Below are positions 1-9,986 of a stretch of DNA of 64,000 nucleotides, piece by piece. This DNA comes from Opitutales bacterium (GTDB lineage Bacteria > Verrucomicrobiota > Verrucomicrobiia > Opitutales > Oceanipulchritudinaceae). The translations under genes and the position numbers were made by a program. The first letter of the stretch is position 1; the number at the start of each line of letters is the position of its first letter. Location of the stretch: the NCBI GenBank assembly GCA_016932335.1, contig JAFGCZ010000012.1:248001-312000 (forward strand), read 5' to 3'. The notes under the pieces were generated by a model, which was not told where the DNA came from, did no database searches, and saw nothing but the letters and a program-made list of their open reading frames with translations.

Positions 1-1
1 T

Positions 2-469
2 CGGATTTCGCCGGAAATTCTCCAATTCCTTGCTCAACGGATTACTCGCAATGTGCGCCGTATGGAGGGCGCCTTGATCAAGGTGGCTACTTATGCCTCA
101 TTGATTAAGCAACCTCTAGATATGGATAAAGCCGAGCAGTTGGTGCAGGATATCCTGCAGGAGGAGGCGCAGAATCAGGTCACTATCGAGAAGATTCAGA
201 AAAAGGTAGTAGAATACTATGATCTGCGTCTGGCCGATATGTCCAGCAAGCGCCGTCCCAATAATATCGCCTTCCCACGTCAGGTGGCCATGTACCTCTG
301 TCGGATTCTAACGAACCATCCGCTCAAGGAGATCGGAGAGTCTTTTGGCGGGCGCGATCACGGAACGGTTATCCACGCCTGCAAAACGGTGGAAAACCTC
401 ATGGAGCAGGATGCTACCGTAAAACGCAGTGTTCAGTTTATTACCAATCAACTTTCCAAGGCTCTCTAA
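2..469 (+). CDS. dnaA: Chromosomal replication initiator DnaA, C-terminal part (5' truncated by window edge)
   Basis: The frame is open from the first bases, so only the C-terminal part of DnaA is present. It begins in the end of the AAA+ lid region (NVRRMEGALIKVATYASL, matching the NVRELEGAL-type sequence of the family). It continues into domain IV, the DNA-binding domain, whose signature GGRDHGTVIHACKTV binds DnaA boxes. DnaA opens the origin and loads the replicative helicase. A GTG at 53 lies inside the domain and is not the true start. The stop codon sits in the loop of an intrinsic terminator. I see no DnaA-box cluster downstream, so the origin is not visible here. Confidence 0.95.
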   Translation, partial: RISPEILQFLAQRITRNVRRMEGALIKVATYASLIKQPLDMDKAEQLVQDILQEEAQNQVTIEKIQKKVVEYYDLRLADMSSKRRPNNIAFPRQVAMYLCRILTNHPLKEIGESFGGRDHGTVIHACKTVENLMEQDATVKRSVQFITNQLSKAL

Positions 470-484
470 GAGAGCCTTTCTTTT
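460..484 (+). terminator. Intrinsic terminator of dnaA, overlapping its stop codon
   Basis: GGCTCTC (460-466) pairs perfectly with GAGAGCC (470-476) around a three-base loop that is the dnaA stop TAA. A T-rich run (TTTCTTTT) follows. The next gene starts only 20 bases later. Confidence 0.8.
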
Positions 485-504
485 ACCTTCCATTGAATTT
501 TAGC

Positions 505-948
505 ATGAAATTATCATCGGAGCAGCAACTCAAAATTAAGGAATGGATTGACGGTGGAGCCTCTCTGTCTGATGTCCAGAAGCAGCTCGATTCTGAGCTG
601 GGGATTCGCATGACTTATATGGAAGTTCGTTTCCTTATCGATGATCTTAATATCGAGCTCCAAAAGCCTGTAATTCCTGAACCGAAGGAAGAGGATGAAG
701 ATGATTCCGAGTTAATGCCCGAATCGGTTCAAGTGTCTCTGGATCGTATAACCCGTCCCGGAAGTGTTATCAGTGGTACGGTCACATTCAGCGACGGGGT
801 GAATGCGGATTGGTCTCTTGATCAGATGGGACGCCTAGGCTTTGGTTGCAAAATCGAAGGCTATAGCCCTTCACAGGAAGATATGCAGGATTTCCAGTTG
901 CAGCTGCGTGATCTGCTTTCCCGTAAGGGGATGACTGGAGGTCTTTGA
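505..948 (+). CDS. Hypothetical protein, 147 aa, acidic linker between two small domains
   Basis: Function not recognised. I chose the ATG at 505; a TTG at 493 is in frame but less likely. The N-terminal ~45 residues look like a helical, helix-turn-helix-like unit (EQQLKIKEWIDGGASLSDVQ, then a second helix). A strongly acidic stretch (EPKEEDEDDSE) separates it from a C-terminal unit with a short beta section (SVISGTVTFSDGVNADWSLD) and a final helix. There is no signal peptide or membrane segment, so it is probably cytoplasmic. It lies just after the dnaA terminator and ends in a strong hairpin shared with convergent feoB. Confidence 0.75.
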   Translation: MKLSSEQQLKIKEWIDGGASLSDVQKQLDSELGIRMTYMEVRFLIDDLNIELQKPVIPEPKEEDEDDSELMPESVQVSLDRITRPGSVISGTVTFSDGVNADWSLDQMGRLGFGCKIEGYSPSQEDMQDFQLQLRDLLSRKGMTGGL

Positions 949-954
949 GTTTGA

Positions 955-984
955 TTGTGTCCTGAATGAATCTTCAGGACACAA
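955..984. terminator. Hairpin between convergent genes (hypothetical gene and feoB)
   Basis: TTGTGTCCTGAA (955-966) pairs with TTCAGGACACAA (973-984) as a perfect 12-bp stem with a six-base loop. It includes the feoB stop. Neither side has a long U-tract, so its use as a terminator is inferred from the stem strength and convergent position. Confidence 0.5.
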
Positions 985-3190
985 AAAGCATTCCAATTTG
1001 ATACGTGGCTACGGCACCTACCCATGCCAGTATGGTCATGTAGGTAAAGGAGAAAAGAGCCCATTTCCAGCCGATTTCCTGTGCAATTACACCGATGGTG
1101 GCGGCGCACTGCTGGCAAAGGGCAAAGAACACCAGAAGCCCCAGCACCATGGGGATTGTGAATATTGGGGTTCCCTTGCGCGGCCCTTCCTGCCAAACTT
1201 GTTTGGCCATGGCGTCTCTTAATCCATCTGATTTTTCGTCAACGTCTCCCAGTCGGTAAATAATCCCCATGGTCGATATGATCACTTCTCTGGCAGGAAA
1301 ACTGGAAACGATGCCCAGGGTTACTCGCCAATCATAGCCAGCTGGTTCGAAAATCGGCTGAAGAAATTTTCCGGTCTGCCCCAGATAGCTCTGTTCAATG
1401 TAGCGTGTTTCTGTTGTCAGCGTCAGTTTTTCGCGAAGGGCGGCTCCTTGTTCCGAGCCTTCATCGTCCAAGAGTGTTTCCAGTTCATTTACAGAAATTT
1501 GCTTTTGGGAGGCTTCTTCCTCAATAAATGAAGCTCTGGTTTCCTGCTCGATACTTTCAGGGCGCGGGAAGTAGAGTGTTGCCCAGATGAGAATGGTCAT
1601 GGCAAAGATGATTGTTCCGGCTGTTTTCAGGAAGTCCATTCCGCGCAGATACATGCGGTTGAATACATTTCCCAGCTTGGGTGCACGGTAGGGGGGAAGT
1701 TCTAATACAAAGGGGCTTGAGGCCGTTTTTAGGATAAACCGGGTCAGCACCCAGGAGATCGGAAAACTGAGGAGTAATCCAAGCAGGTGCATCGCAAAGA
1801 GAGTAAATCCAGCCCACCAAGCTCCATAACGAGGTTCGATAAACGCACCGATAAAAAGAATATAAACGGGGAGTCGGGCAGAGCAGCTGATCAGCGGGGA
1901 GATCAAAACGGTTGCTAATCTGGCTTTGGGATTTTCGATGGTCCTCGCGGCCATAATTCCGGGAATGGCGCAGGCATAGCTGGAGAGCATGGGAACAAAG
2001 CTCTTTCCGTTCAGCCCGCACCAGCGGAACAGTTTGTCCATCAGGAACGCTGCTCTGGCCATGTAGCCGGAGTCTTCCAGTAATGAGACAAAGAAAAAGA
2101 GAATCAGGATTTGCGGTAGAAAAATGAGGAATGCACCGATGCCGCCTATAATGCCGTCGCTGACCAGGCTTTGTAGCATTGGCATACTTTCCAGCGGCCT
2201 TGCTGCGGTATCCTGGAGCCAGCCGATGGATCCGTCAATGAGGTCCATAAATGGGCCGGACCAACTGTAGACGGCCTGAAAAACCAAGTACATGAGCCCC
2301 ATGAAAACGATTAGCCCCCATCCGCGGTGCATCAGAATTCTGTCGATGGACTCAGTTCGGCGGTTGCGGATTACTGCGCTGCGTTCGATTCCCTCAAGCA
2401 TCAATCCCACATGCTTGTACTGCAGCAATGCTTCCGCGGCCAATGGGTTCAGCCCATCGTTCATCAGCACCTTGCGGGCATTCTGCACGATTTCCTTTTT
2501 GGCGCCGGCATCCATTTTAATGCGTCGAAGGAGGATTGAATCCACATCAAAGAGAATTCTTCGCAGGCGGGCCTCATCTTTTGGCGCACTGTTACCCAGC
2601 TCTTTTTTTAGAAATTCAGTGGCTTGGTTTACTGAATTGGGCCAAACCAAGCTGTTCAGTTTGGGCTTGTTTTGAATGGCGTCTTTCAGTGCATTTTTCA
2701 ATTCATCCAAACCTGCGTTTCGTTTGGCATCTGTCGGAATGCAGGGAATCCCCAGATTGAGGCTCAATTGAGTCACATCAATCTGCATGCCGCGGTTTTC
2801 CGCTTCATCCCACATGTTCAATGCAATCACCATAGGAAGCCCCAAGTCTGCTATCTGAGTGGCTAGAAACAGATTGCGCTGCAAATTGGAGGTATCAACC
2901 ACGCAAAGCACTAAGTCGACCGGTTGCTCAAGACTCATTTCCCCGCAAAGTACATCAAGCACCACCTCTTCATCCGGACTGTTGGCCGCCATACTGTAGG
3001 TGCCGGGGAGGTCGATCAGAGTGACGGCCTGCTCTCCAAGAAAGGCAGTGCCCAGTTTACGCTCAACGGTGATTCCGGGATAGTTGCCAACACGTTGCCT
3101 TAAACCGGTCAGGCAGTTGAATAATGAGGTTTTTCCGGTATTCGGATTTCCGACGACTCCGATGGTGATGGGTTTGTTTTCGTTCAACAT
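974..3190 (-). CDS. feoB: Ferrous iron transporter FeoB
   Basis: This is the Fe(II) uptake permease of the inner membrane, 738 aa, the usual size. The N-terminal G-protein domain has the P-loop GNPNTGKTSLFN (about residues 14-25), DLPGTYS (G3) and NMWD (G4). The transmembrane part carries the two gate-type halves, with the conserved stretch around MARAAFLMDKLFRWCGLNGKSFVPMLSS and a C-terminal half with QQCAAT. The start ATG overlaps the feoA stop by one base (TAATG), so feoA and feoB are translationally coupled. Iron regulation is plausible because of the palindrome upstream of feoA. Confidence 0.96.
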   Translation of the reverse strand: MLNENKPITIGVVGNPNTGKTSLFNCLTGLRQRVGNYPGITVERKLGTAFLGEQAVTLIDLPGTYSMAANSPDEEVVLDVLCGEMSLEQPVDLVLCVVDTSNLQRNLFLATQIADLGLPMVIALNMWDEAENRGMQIDVTQLSLNLGIPCIPTDAKRNAGLDELKNALKDAIQNKPKLNSLVWPNSVNQATEFLKKELGNSAPKDEARLRRILFDVDSILLRRIKMDAGAKKEIVQNARKVLMNDGLNPLAAEALLQYKHVGLMLEGIERSAVIRNRRTESIDRILMHRGWGLIVFMGLMYLVFQAVYSWSGPFMDLIDGSIGWLQDTAARPLESMPMLQSLVSDGIIGGIGAFLIFLPQILILFFFVSLLEDSGYMARAAFLMDKLFRWCGLNGKSFVPMLSSYACAIPGIMAARTIENPKARLATVLISPLISCSARLPVYILFIGAFIEPRYGAWWAGFTLFAMHLLGLLLSFPISWVLTRFILKTASSPFVLELPPYRAPKLGNVFNRMYLRGMDFLKTAGTIIFAMTILIWATLYFPRPESIEQETRASFIEEEASQKQISVNELETLLDDEGSEQGAALREKLTLTTETRYIEQSYLGQTGKFLQPIFEPAGYDWRVTLGIVSSFPAREVIISTMGIIYRLGDVDEKSDGLRDAMAKQVWQEGPRKGTPIFTIPMVLGLLVFFALCQQCAATIGVIAQEIGWKWALFSFTYMTILAWVGAVATYQIGMLFVS

Positions 3191-3432
3191 TAGAGTGCAG
3201 ATCCAGTTTCTTCTTTGATGAACACACCTTCAGCTTCGTCTCGTCTCAGGCTTACATGACATCCGTTAAATTCTATGGCTATAGGATCTCCCAAGGGCGC
3301 TACCTTTGTCACGCTCAAGCGGGTTCCGGGGACAATCCCTAGCGCCAATAATCGTTGTCCGACGATGGTACCTGTTTCAATGCTTGCAACAATTGCCCGG
3401 TGCCCAACTCTTAGCTCTCTCAGTGTGTTCAT
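3190..3432 (-). CDS. feoA: Ferrous iron transport accessory protein FeoA
   Basis: A small 80-residue SH3-like cytoplasmic protein that supports FeoB. It has the typical FeoA pattern LRVGHRAIVASI, GQRLLALGIVPGTRLSV, APLGDPIAIEFNGCHVSLRR. It is the first gene of the feoAB pair. The upstream region contains a TTGAAA-17-TATGTC promoter-like pair on this strand, with a 19-bp palindrome over the -10 side. Confidence 0.93.
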   Translation of the reverse strand: MNTLRELRVGHRAIVASIETGTIVGQRLLALGIVPGTRLSVTKVAPLGDPIAIEFNGCHVSLRRDEAEGVFIKEETGSAL

Positions 3433-3460
3433 TATTCAGATGACTTGCTTTATTGTTGAA

Positions 3461-3479
3461 ATTGAGACATACTCTCAAT
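3461..3479. promoter_or_regulatory. Palindromic operator candidate between feoA and the FeoB-associated gene
   Basis: ATTGAGACATACTCTCAAT is a perfect 7-5-7 inverted repeat in the 109-bp divergent spacer. On the minus strand a TTGAAA (3494-3489), a 17-base spacer and a weak TATGTC (3471-3466) place the palindrome over the -10 region of feoA. Size and placement suit a metal-responsive repressor (Fur or DtxR family). Which family cannot be decided from sequence alone. Confidence 0.55.
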
Positions 3480-3541
3480 CGTAGGGGATTTCAAGTTTCT
3501 TCTACGGTATGTAAATAAGATATCTGATTTGTTTTTACTTT

Positions 3542-6646
<3,105 letters not shown>

Positions 6647-6821
6647 TACTTCGATTTCCTCGGTGAAAATTACAATGTGTAATAAAAGGTGACGAGCCAC
6701 AAGTGCGAATTTTTATGATTTTCGATAGTTTATTGTTATTAATTTTTGCTTATCCCGTGCTCTTTTGTAAAAATCCCTTATTCATCCTAAGGATTAAAGC
6801 CTAAACACTAGGTTTAACCGC

Positions 6822-6849
6822 TTGCCATTTATAAAAAAAAAGGTATTCT
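6822..6849 (+). promoter_or_regulatory. Sigma70-like promoter of the pilus/secretion locus
   Basis: TTGCCA (6822-6827), a 16-base A-rich spacer and TATTCT (6844-6849) sit 37 bases before the first pilin gene. The long A-tract spacer would favour strong promoter curvature. The 240-base spacer from the divergent glycosyltransferase is otherwise AT-rich with no gene. Confidence 0.45.
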
Positions 6850-6886
6850 TGGCTGCATAATTTCTCACTCAAAGAATTCACCACTT

Positions 6887-7258
6887 ATGAAAAATATGCT
6901 CAAGTCCAATAAAGCTTTCAGCTTAATCGAATTGATCGTGGTTATTGCCGTTATTGCTGCAATCGCCGTGGTCATTGTTCCCCGCGTAACCAATTTCAGT
7001 GATGCTGCTCAGGATGCAGCTGATCAACGTAATGTCCAACTCTGGAATTCCAGCTATTTAACGGCTTATGCTGCCGATTCAGGAGATAGTGAGCTTCCCA
7101 CAACGGTAGCAAGCACAACTGTAGTACCAAATTTGTCTGTGACTGTTAGAGTAGGCGAAACCGATGTTACTTTTGCTGCCGCCGGATTTACTCTTGAAGG
7201 TGAAGGCAACGAAGTTGCCTTTACTGTAGGAACAGGTCTTACCCTAACGCTTAATTAA
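6887..7258 (+). CDS. Major pseudopilin/type IV pilin-like protein (GspG-like)
   Basis: A 123-residue prepilin: basic leader MKNMLKSNKA, then FSLIELIVVIAVIAAIAVVIVP, the hydrophobic helix with Glu at mature position 5. The residue before the cleavage site is Ala rather than the usual Gly. The short globular part ends in beta-rich, Thr/Val-rich sequence. It is first in the locus, has its own promoter and is followed by a strong terminator, as expected for the most abundant subunit of the filament. No prepilin peptidase gene is in the window, so processing needs one elsewhere. Confidence 0.85.
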   Translation: MKNMLKSNKAFSLIELIVVIAVIAAIAVVIVPRVTNFSDAAQDAADQRNVQLWNSSYLTAYAADSGDSELPTTVASTTVVPNLSVTVRVGETDVTFAAAGFTLEGEGNEVAFTVGTGLTLTLN

Positions 7259-7269
7259 TCTTTCTGTTA

Positions 7270-7307
7270 TAGCCCGTACTGTTTTTTTCAGTGCGGGCTA
7301 TTTTTCT
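7270..7307 (+). terminator. Intrinsic terminator after the first pilin gene
   Basis: TAGCCCGTACTG (7270-7281) pairs with CAGTGCGGGCTA (7289-7300) with one G-T pair and a seven-T loop, followed by TTTTTCTT. It lies four bases before the next pilin gene, so readthrough would set a high first-to-second subunit ratio. Confidence 0.85.
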
Positions 7308-7310
7308 TGA

Positions 7311-7694
7311 ATGTATCAAAGTCGCAAAGGGTTTTCGCTGATTGAGCTGTTGATCGTTATTGTCGTCATAGCGGCGCTTGCTGCTGTCATTGTTCCTTCC
7401 TCCACGGGCGTCAAAGATGCTGCGGATGGGCAGAAGATTATTGCCGCAGCGGAGAACCTCAATCTGGCCATGACTCGGTACAAGATCAATACCGGCGTGC
7501 GTACCTGGCAAGTTACAGATCCTGAAGCACGCTATGCCCTGTTGGCTCCTTACATGGATTTTGCCCCGGCGACTTTGGCGGAATACAACAGCCGCTATGG
7601 TGCTACTTACTCCATCGGCGCTTTAAATCAGAAAGTCGGGGTCTCCTACTCCGACTCTTCGGGAGCCGTTCATAATTTGGGCAGTAATTACTAA
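7311..7694 (+). CDS. Second pseudopilin (GspG/GspH-like)
   Basis: A 127-residue prepilin with leader MYQSRKG and the canonical cleavage context G/FSLIELLIVIVVIAALAAVIVP, including Glu5. The ectodomain has an amphipathic continuation of the helix (KIIAAAENLNLAMTRYKINTG) and a short tail. It starts directly after the terminator of the first pilin gene, so its expression probably depends on readthrough. It is likely a minor or second major subunit of the same filament. Confidence 0.85.
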   Translation: MYQSRKGFSLIELLIVIVVIAALAAVIVPSSTGVKDAADGQKIIAAAENLNLAMTRYKINTGVRTWQVTDPEARYALLAPYMDFAPATLAEYNSRYGATYSIGALNQKVGVSYSDSSGAVHNLGSNY

Positions 7695-7706
7695 AACCAC
7701 ACTCCT

Positions 7707-8528
7707 GTGTTAAAGAGCCGTAAGCGTCTCTCGGGCAGCGATGCCTTTACCATTATTGAACTGTTGCTGACGCTTGTAATTACGGCAATGGCAATGGGGA
7801 TGTTGACGTTAACGTTTTCCAACATCCTGCAAAACCAGCGCACGGAATCTGTGACTATTGCTGGCGTCACTTATCCGGTGGTTCCAGCCTGGGGGGAGTT
7901 GAAGCCTGCCTTTGAGCTTCAATTAACGTTGAATGAGGATCTTGCCCATGCTGCATCCATTTTTGTGTTGGGTGGAGCTTATGAGAGCAGCAGCGGGGTA
8001 GCGGTATCTCCCGGAACTAATTACCCGGCCTTTCCGGCAACCTTAACGGATCTTACGGAATTGAATTCAGCCGAAGGGCTTTCTGTAAATACTGCGTCTC
8101 AATTCCGCGACCTGCTGATGTTGCGTTATAGCAATGCCTTTTATGCTGCAGATCCCCGCGATTTTACAGTTTTTCTGCTGGGATCGGAAACGTCTGATGA
8201 TCGTTCTGCTATTTTGGGCATTGCCGGTGTTCGTGCTGTGGTTTCCTCGGGTTATGTGATTTATCGAGTGGCCTACTACCGTAATCAGTCCGAATCTATG
8301 ACTGAAGTTGCCGGCTATATGTTTGCTGTTGCCGAGGCGGACGATGCGCTCTTCCGGCAGTCCGTTGGCGCCACCCATTTCTGGGGAAGAGAAAATGATA
8401 TGTGGAATGCCTATGAAGAGGTGGGGTGCAAAGTTGTTTTTCCGGATCCGGCGGCGGCTCCCCGGCCCATTACGCCCGATGTGCGCACTTTTTCCCGGTT
8501 TCTTTACTTTTTTACAGTTAAACAATGA
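7707..8528 (+). CDS. Minor pseudopilin (GspJ/PilW-like)
   Basis: A 273-residue protein with basic leader LKSRKRLSGSDA and the N-methylation motif FTIIELLLTLVITAMAMGMLTL. Ala stands at -1 and Glu at +5. The large ectodomain and TFSNILQNQR just after the helix resemble GspJ/PilW. The start is GTG at 7707, since no ATG lies before the leader. Its stop overlaps the next gene by four bases (ATGA), giving translational coupling. It probably belongs to the tip-initiating minor pilin set. Confidence 0.75.
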   Translation: MLKSRKRLSGSDAFTIIELLLTLVITAMAMGMLTLTFSNILQNQRTESVTIAGVTYPVVPAWGELKPAFELQLTLNEDLAHAASIFVLGGAYESSSGVAVSPGTNYPAFPATLTDLTELNSAEGLSVNTASQFRDLLMLRYSNAFYAADPRDFTVFLLGSETSDDRSAILGIAGVRAVVSSGYVIYRVAYYRNQSESMTEVAGYMFAVAEADDALFRQSVGATHFWGRENDMWNAYEEVGCKVVFPDPAAAPRPITPDVRTFSRFLYFFTVKQ

Positions 8529-9985
8529 TGCTTCGCGTTCGGTCCAAAGATCTCCCGTTGGGTGCCTCCCGCAAAAGAGGCGCTATCACGTTGTTTGTTC
8601 TGCTTTTTATCCTTGTAGCGCTTAGCTTTTTCCAGAGTTATATCCATTTCTCAACGGCGGACTATGCCACTGGGCACGACCTTATCCTCTTTAAACAAAA
8701 AGAGGTGGATAAGCAGAATCTGCAGGTAATTCTTAAAGAGGCATTGTTGACTTACTATGAGGGAGGGCAAATGGGGCAACCGACGGGAAGTCTTCCGGAT
8801 CTGATTACAGATCAGCTGAATTTGCTCAGCAGTTCCGATGTTACGTTTGCTCTGACTTCATACCCTTCACTGCCATCCAATTCGCGGGATTTGTTTTGGC
8901 CCTTTATTTCCGGTTCATCCACCGTCCTGAACGGTTCCTTTCGCCTGACGGAAACTGCAGCAGAGCGCAGCTTCAACAGGGTAAATGATTTTCTCGATCC
9001 CGATCTGTCTGCGCTTCAGGTAACCAACGGCAGCAACGGGGATTTTGTTTTTACGTTTAGCAGAACAGAGTCGGGAAAGGAAGCCGAGACTGTTTCCATT
9101 ACTGCTCGCATGTGGCAGGTTCCTGTCTGCGATTTTAACCTGTTTACGTATTCCACATCCGTGCCGTCAAGTATTCCTGCAACACCACCGGTATTGTCTT
9201 CTCAGTTGCAGGCACTGATCAATTCGGGAGCAATTCGTGCGCTGACCCTTTCAGCGATCCCTTCCGGTAGTCTCAGTGGTAATGCCGGAACGGAGTTTCC
9301 ATATGCGTATCGAGAGCTGTCCAGTGCTACGTCTACCGTTTGGCAGTACCTGTTCTATACAATGGGCTATTACCGGCGCCTCGTGCAGAGTAGGGCGCCT
9401 TTTATGCACGATGTAAACCGAGTCATTGACTACGACCCGGCTGTCCCGGGAATCCGTCTCTACGCTCAAGGATCTACCGTCCGCTGGGAGTTGGATATTG
9501 ATGATCTGGAGTCCGATGTTATCCTGGTTTCCGGTGGTGGAAATCCCCTCGCCGAAGTGGAATTGGTTGATTCCAATGACAGTACCACTGTTGGCAATGC
9601 ACCTCTTGTCGTCTATGCGTTTAACCGCGGCAATGTTGGAGAAATGATTTTGCGGATTACGCCTGACTCCACGGATGGATTAGTGCGTCCTTTGCTCTTG
9701 ATTGGCGAGAACGCCTGCTTGGACGCCGGTAAGAATATGACGATGAATGGTGCCGTCTATTTGGAGGATTACGATAGCGTTAATCATGCTATTTCCGGTG
9801 GTGATTACACCTTTAATAACCTCAATCAGGGGAGTCGTGCGTTGACTGTGTATGGCTCTGTTGCCTGGAAATCTCAATTCGCCCTGAGTAATCCCTCTGC
9901 GAACAGTTTACGCATCTATGCGCCTTCAGGGGTAAATCCGGTGCGCGCATTATCGCCTCGTTTTCTTGTTGTTGATACCTTCTGA
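8525..9985 (+). CDS. Minor pilin-like protein (GspK/PilX-like), 486 aa
   Basis: The N-terminus ends its basic leader at SRKRG and continues with AITLFVLLFILVALSFFQSY, a single helix of the GspK/PilX type without the usual Glu5. The ectodomain is about 440 residues with no domain I recognise. GspK-type subunits cap the pseudopilus tip and lack Glu5 in other systems, which fits. The gene sits between the PilW-like and PilV-like genes in a coupled operon. Assignment is from position and N-terminus only. Confidence 0.6.
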   Translation: MMLRVRSKDLPLGASRKRGAITLFVLLFILVALSFFQSYIHFSTADYATGHDLILFKQKEVDKQNLQVILKEALLTYYEGGQMGQPTGSLPDLITDQLNLLSSSDVTFALTSYPSLPSNSRDLFWPFISGSSTVLNGSFRLTETAAERSFNRVNDFLDPDLSALQVTNGSNGDFVFTFSRTESGKEAETVSITARMWQVPVCDFNLFTYSTSVPSSIPATPPVLSSQLQALINSGAIRALTLSAIPSGSLSGNAGTEFPYAYRELSSATSTVWQYLFYTMGYYRRLVQSRAPFMHDVNRVIDYDPAVPGIRLYAQGSTVRWELDIDDLESDVILVSGGGNPLAEVELVDSNDSTTVGNAPLVVYAFNRGNVGEMILRITPDSTDGLVRPLLLIGENACLDAGKNMTMNGAVYLEDYDSVNHAISGGDYTFNNLNQGSRALTVYGSVAWKSQFALSNPSANSLRIYAPSGVNPVRALSPRFLVVDTF

Positions 9986-9986
9986 T

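Noticed and set aside
470-504. Replication origin after dnaA
   Set aside because: The short spacer has a terminator and no DnaA-box cluster; an origin, if near, lies outside the window.
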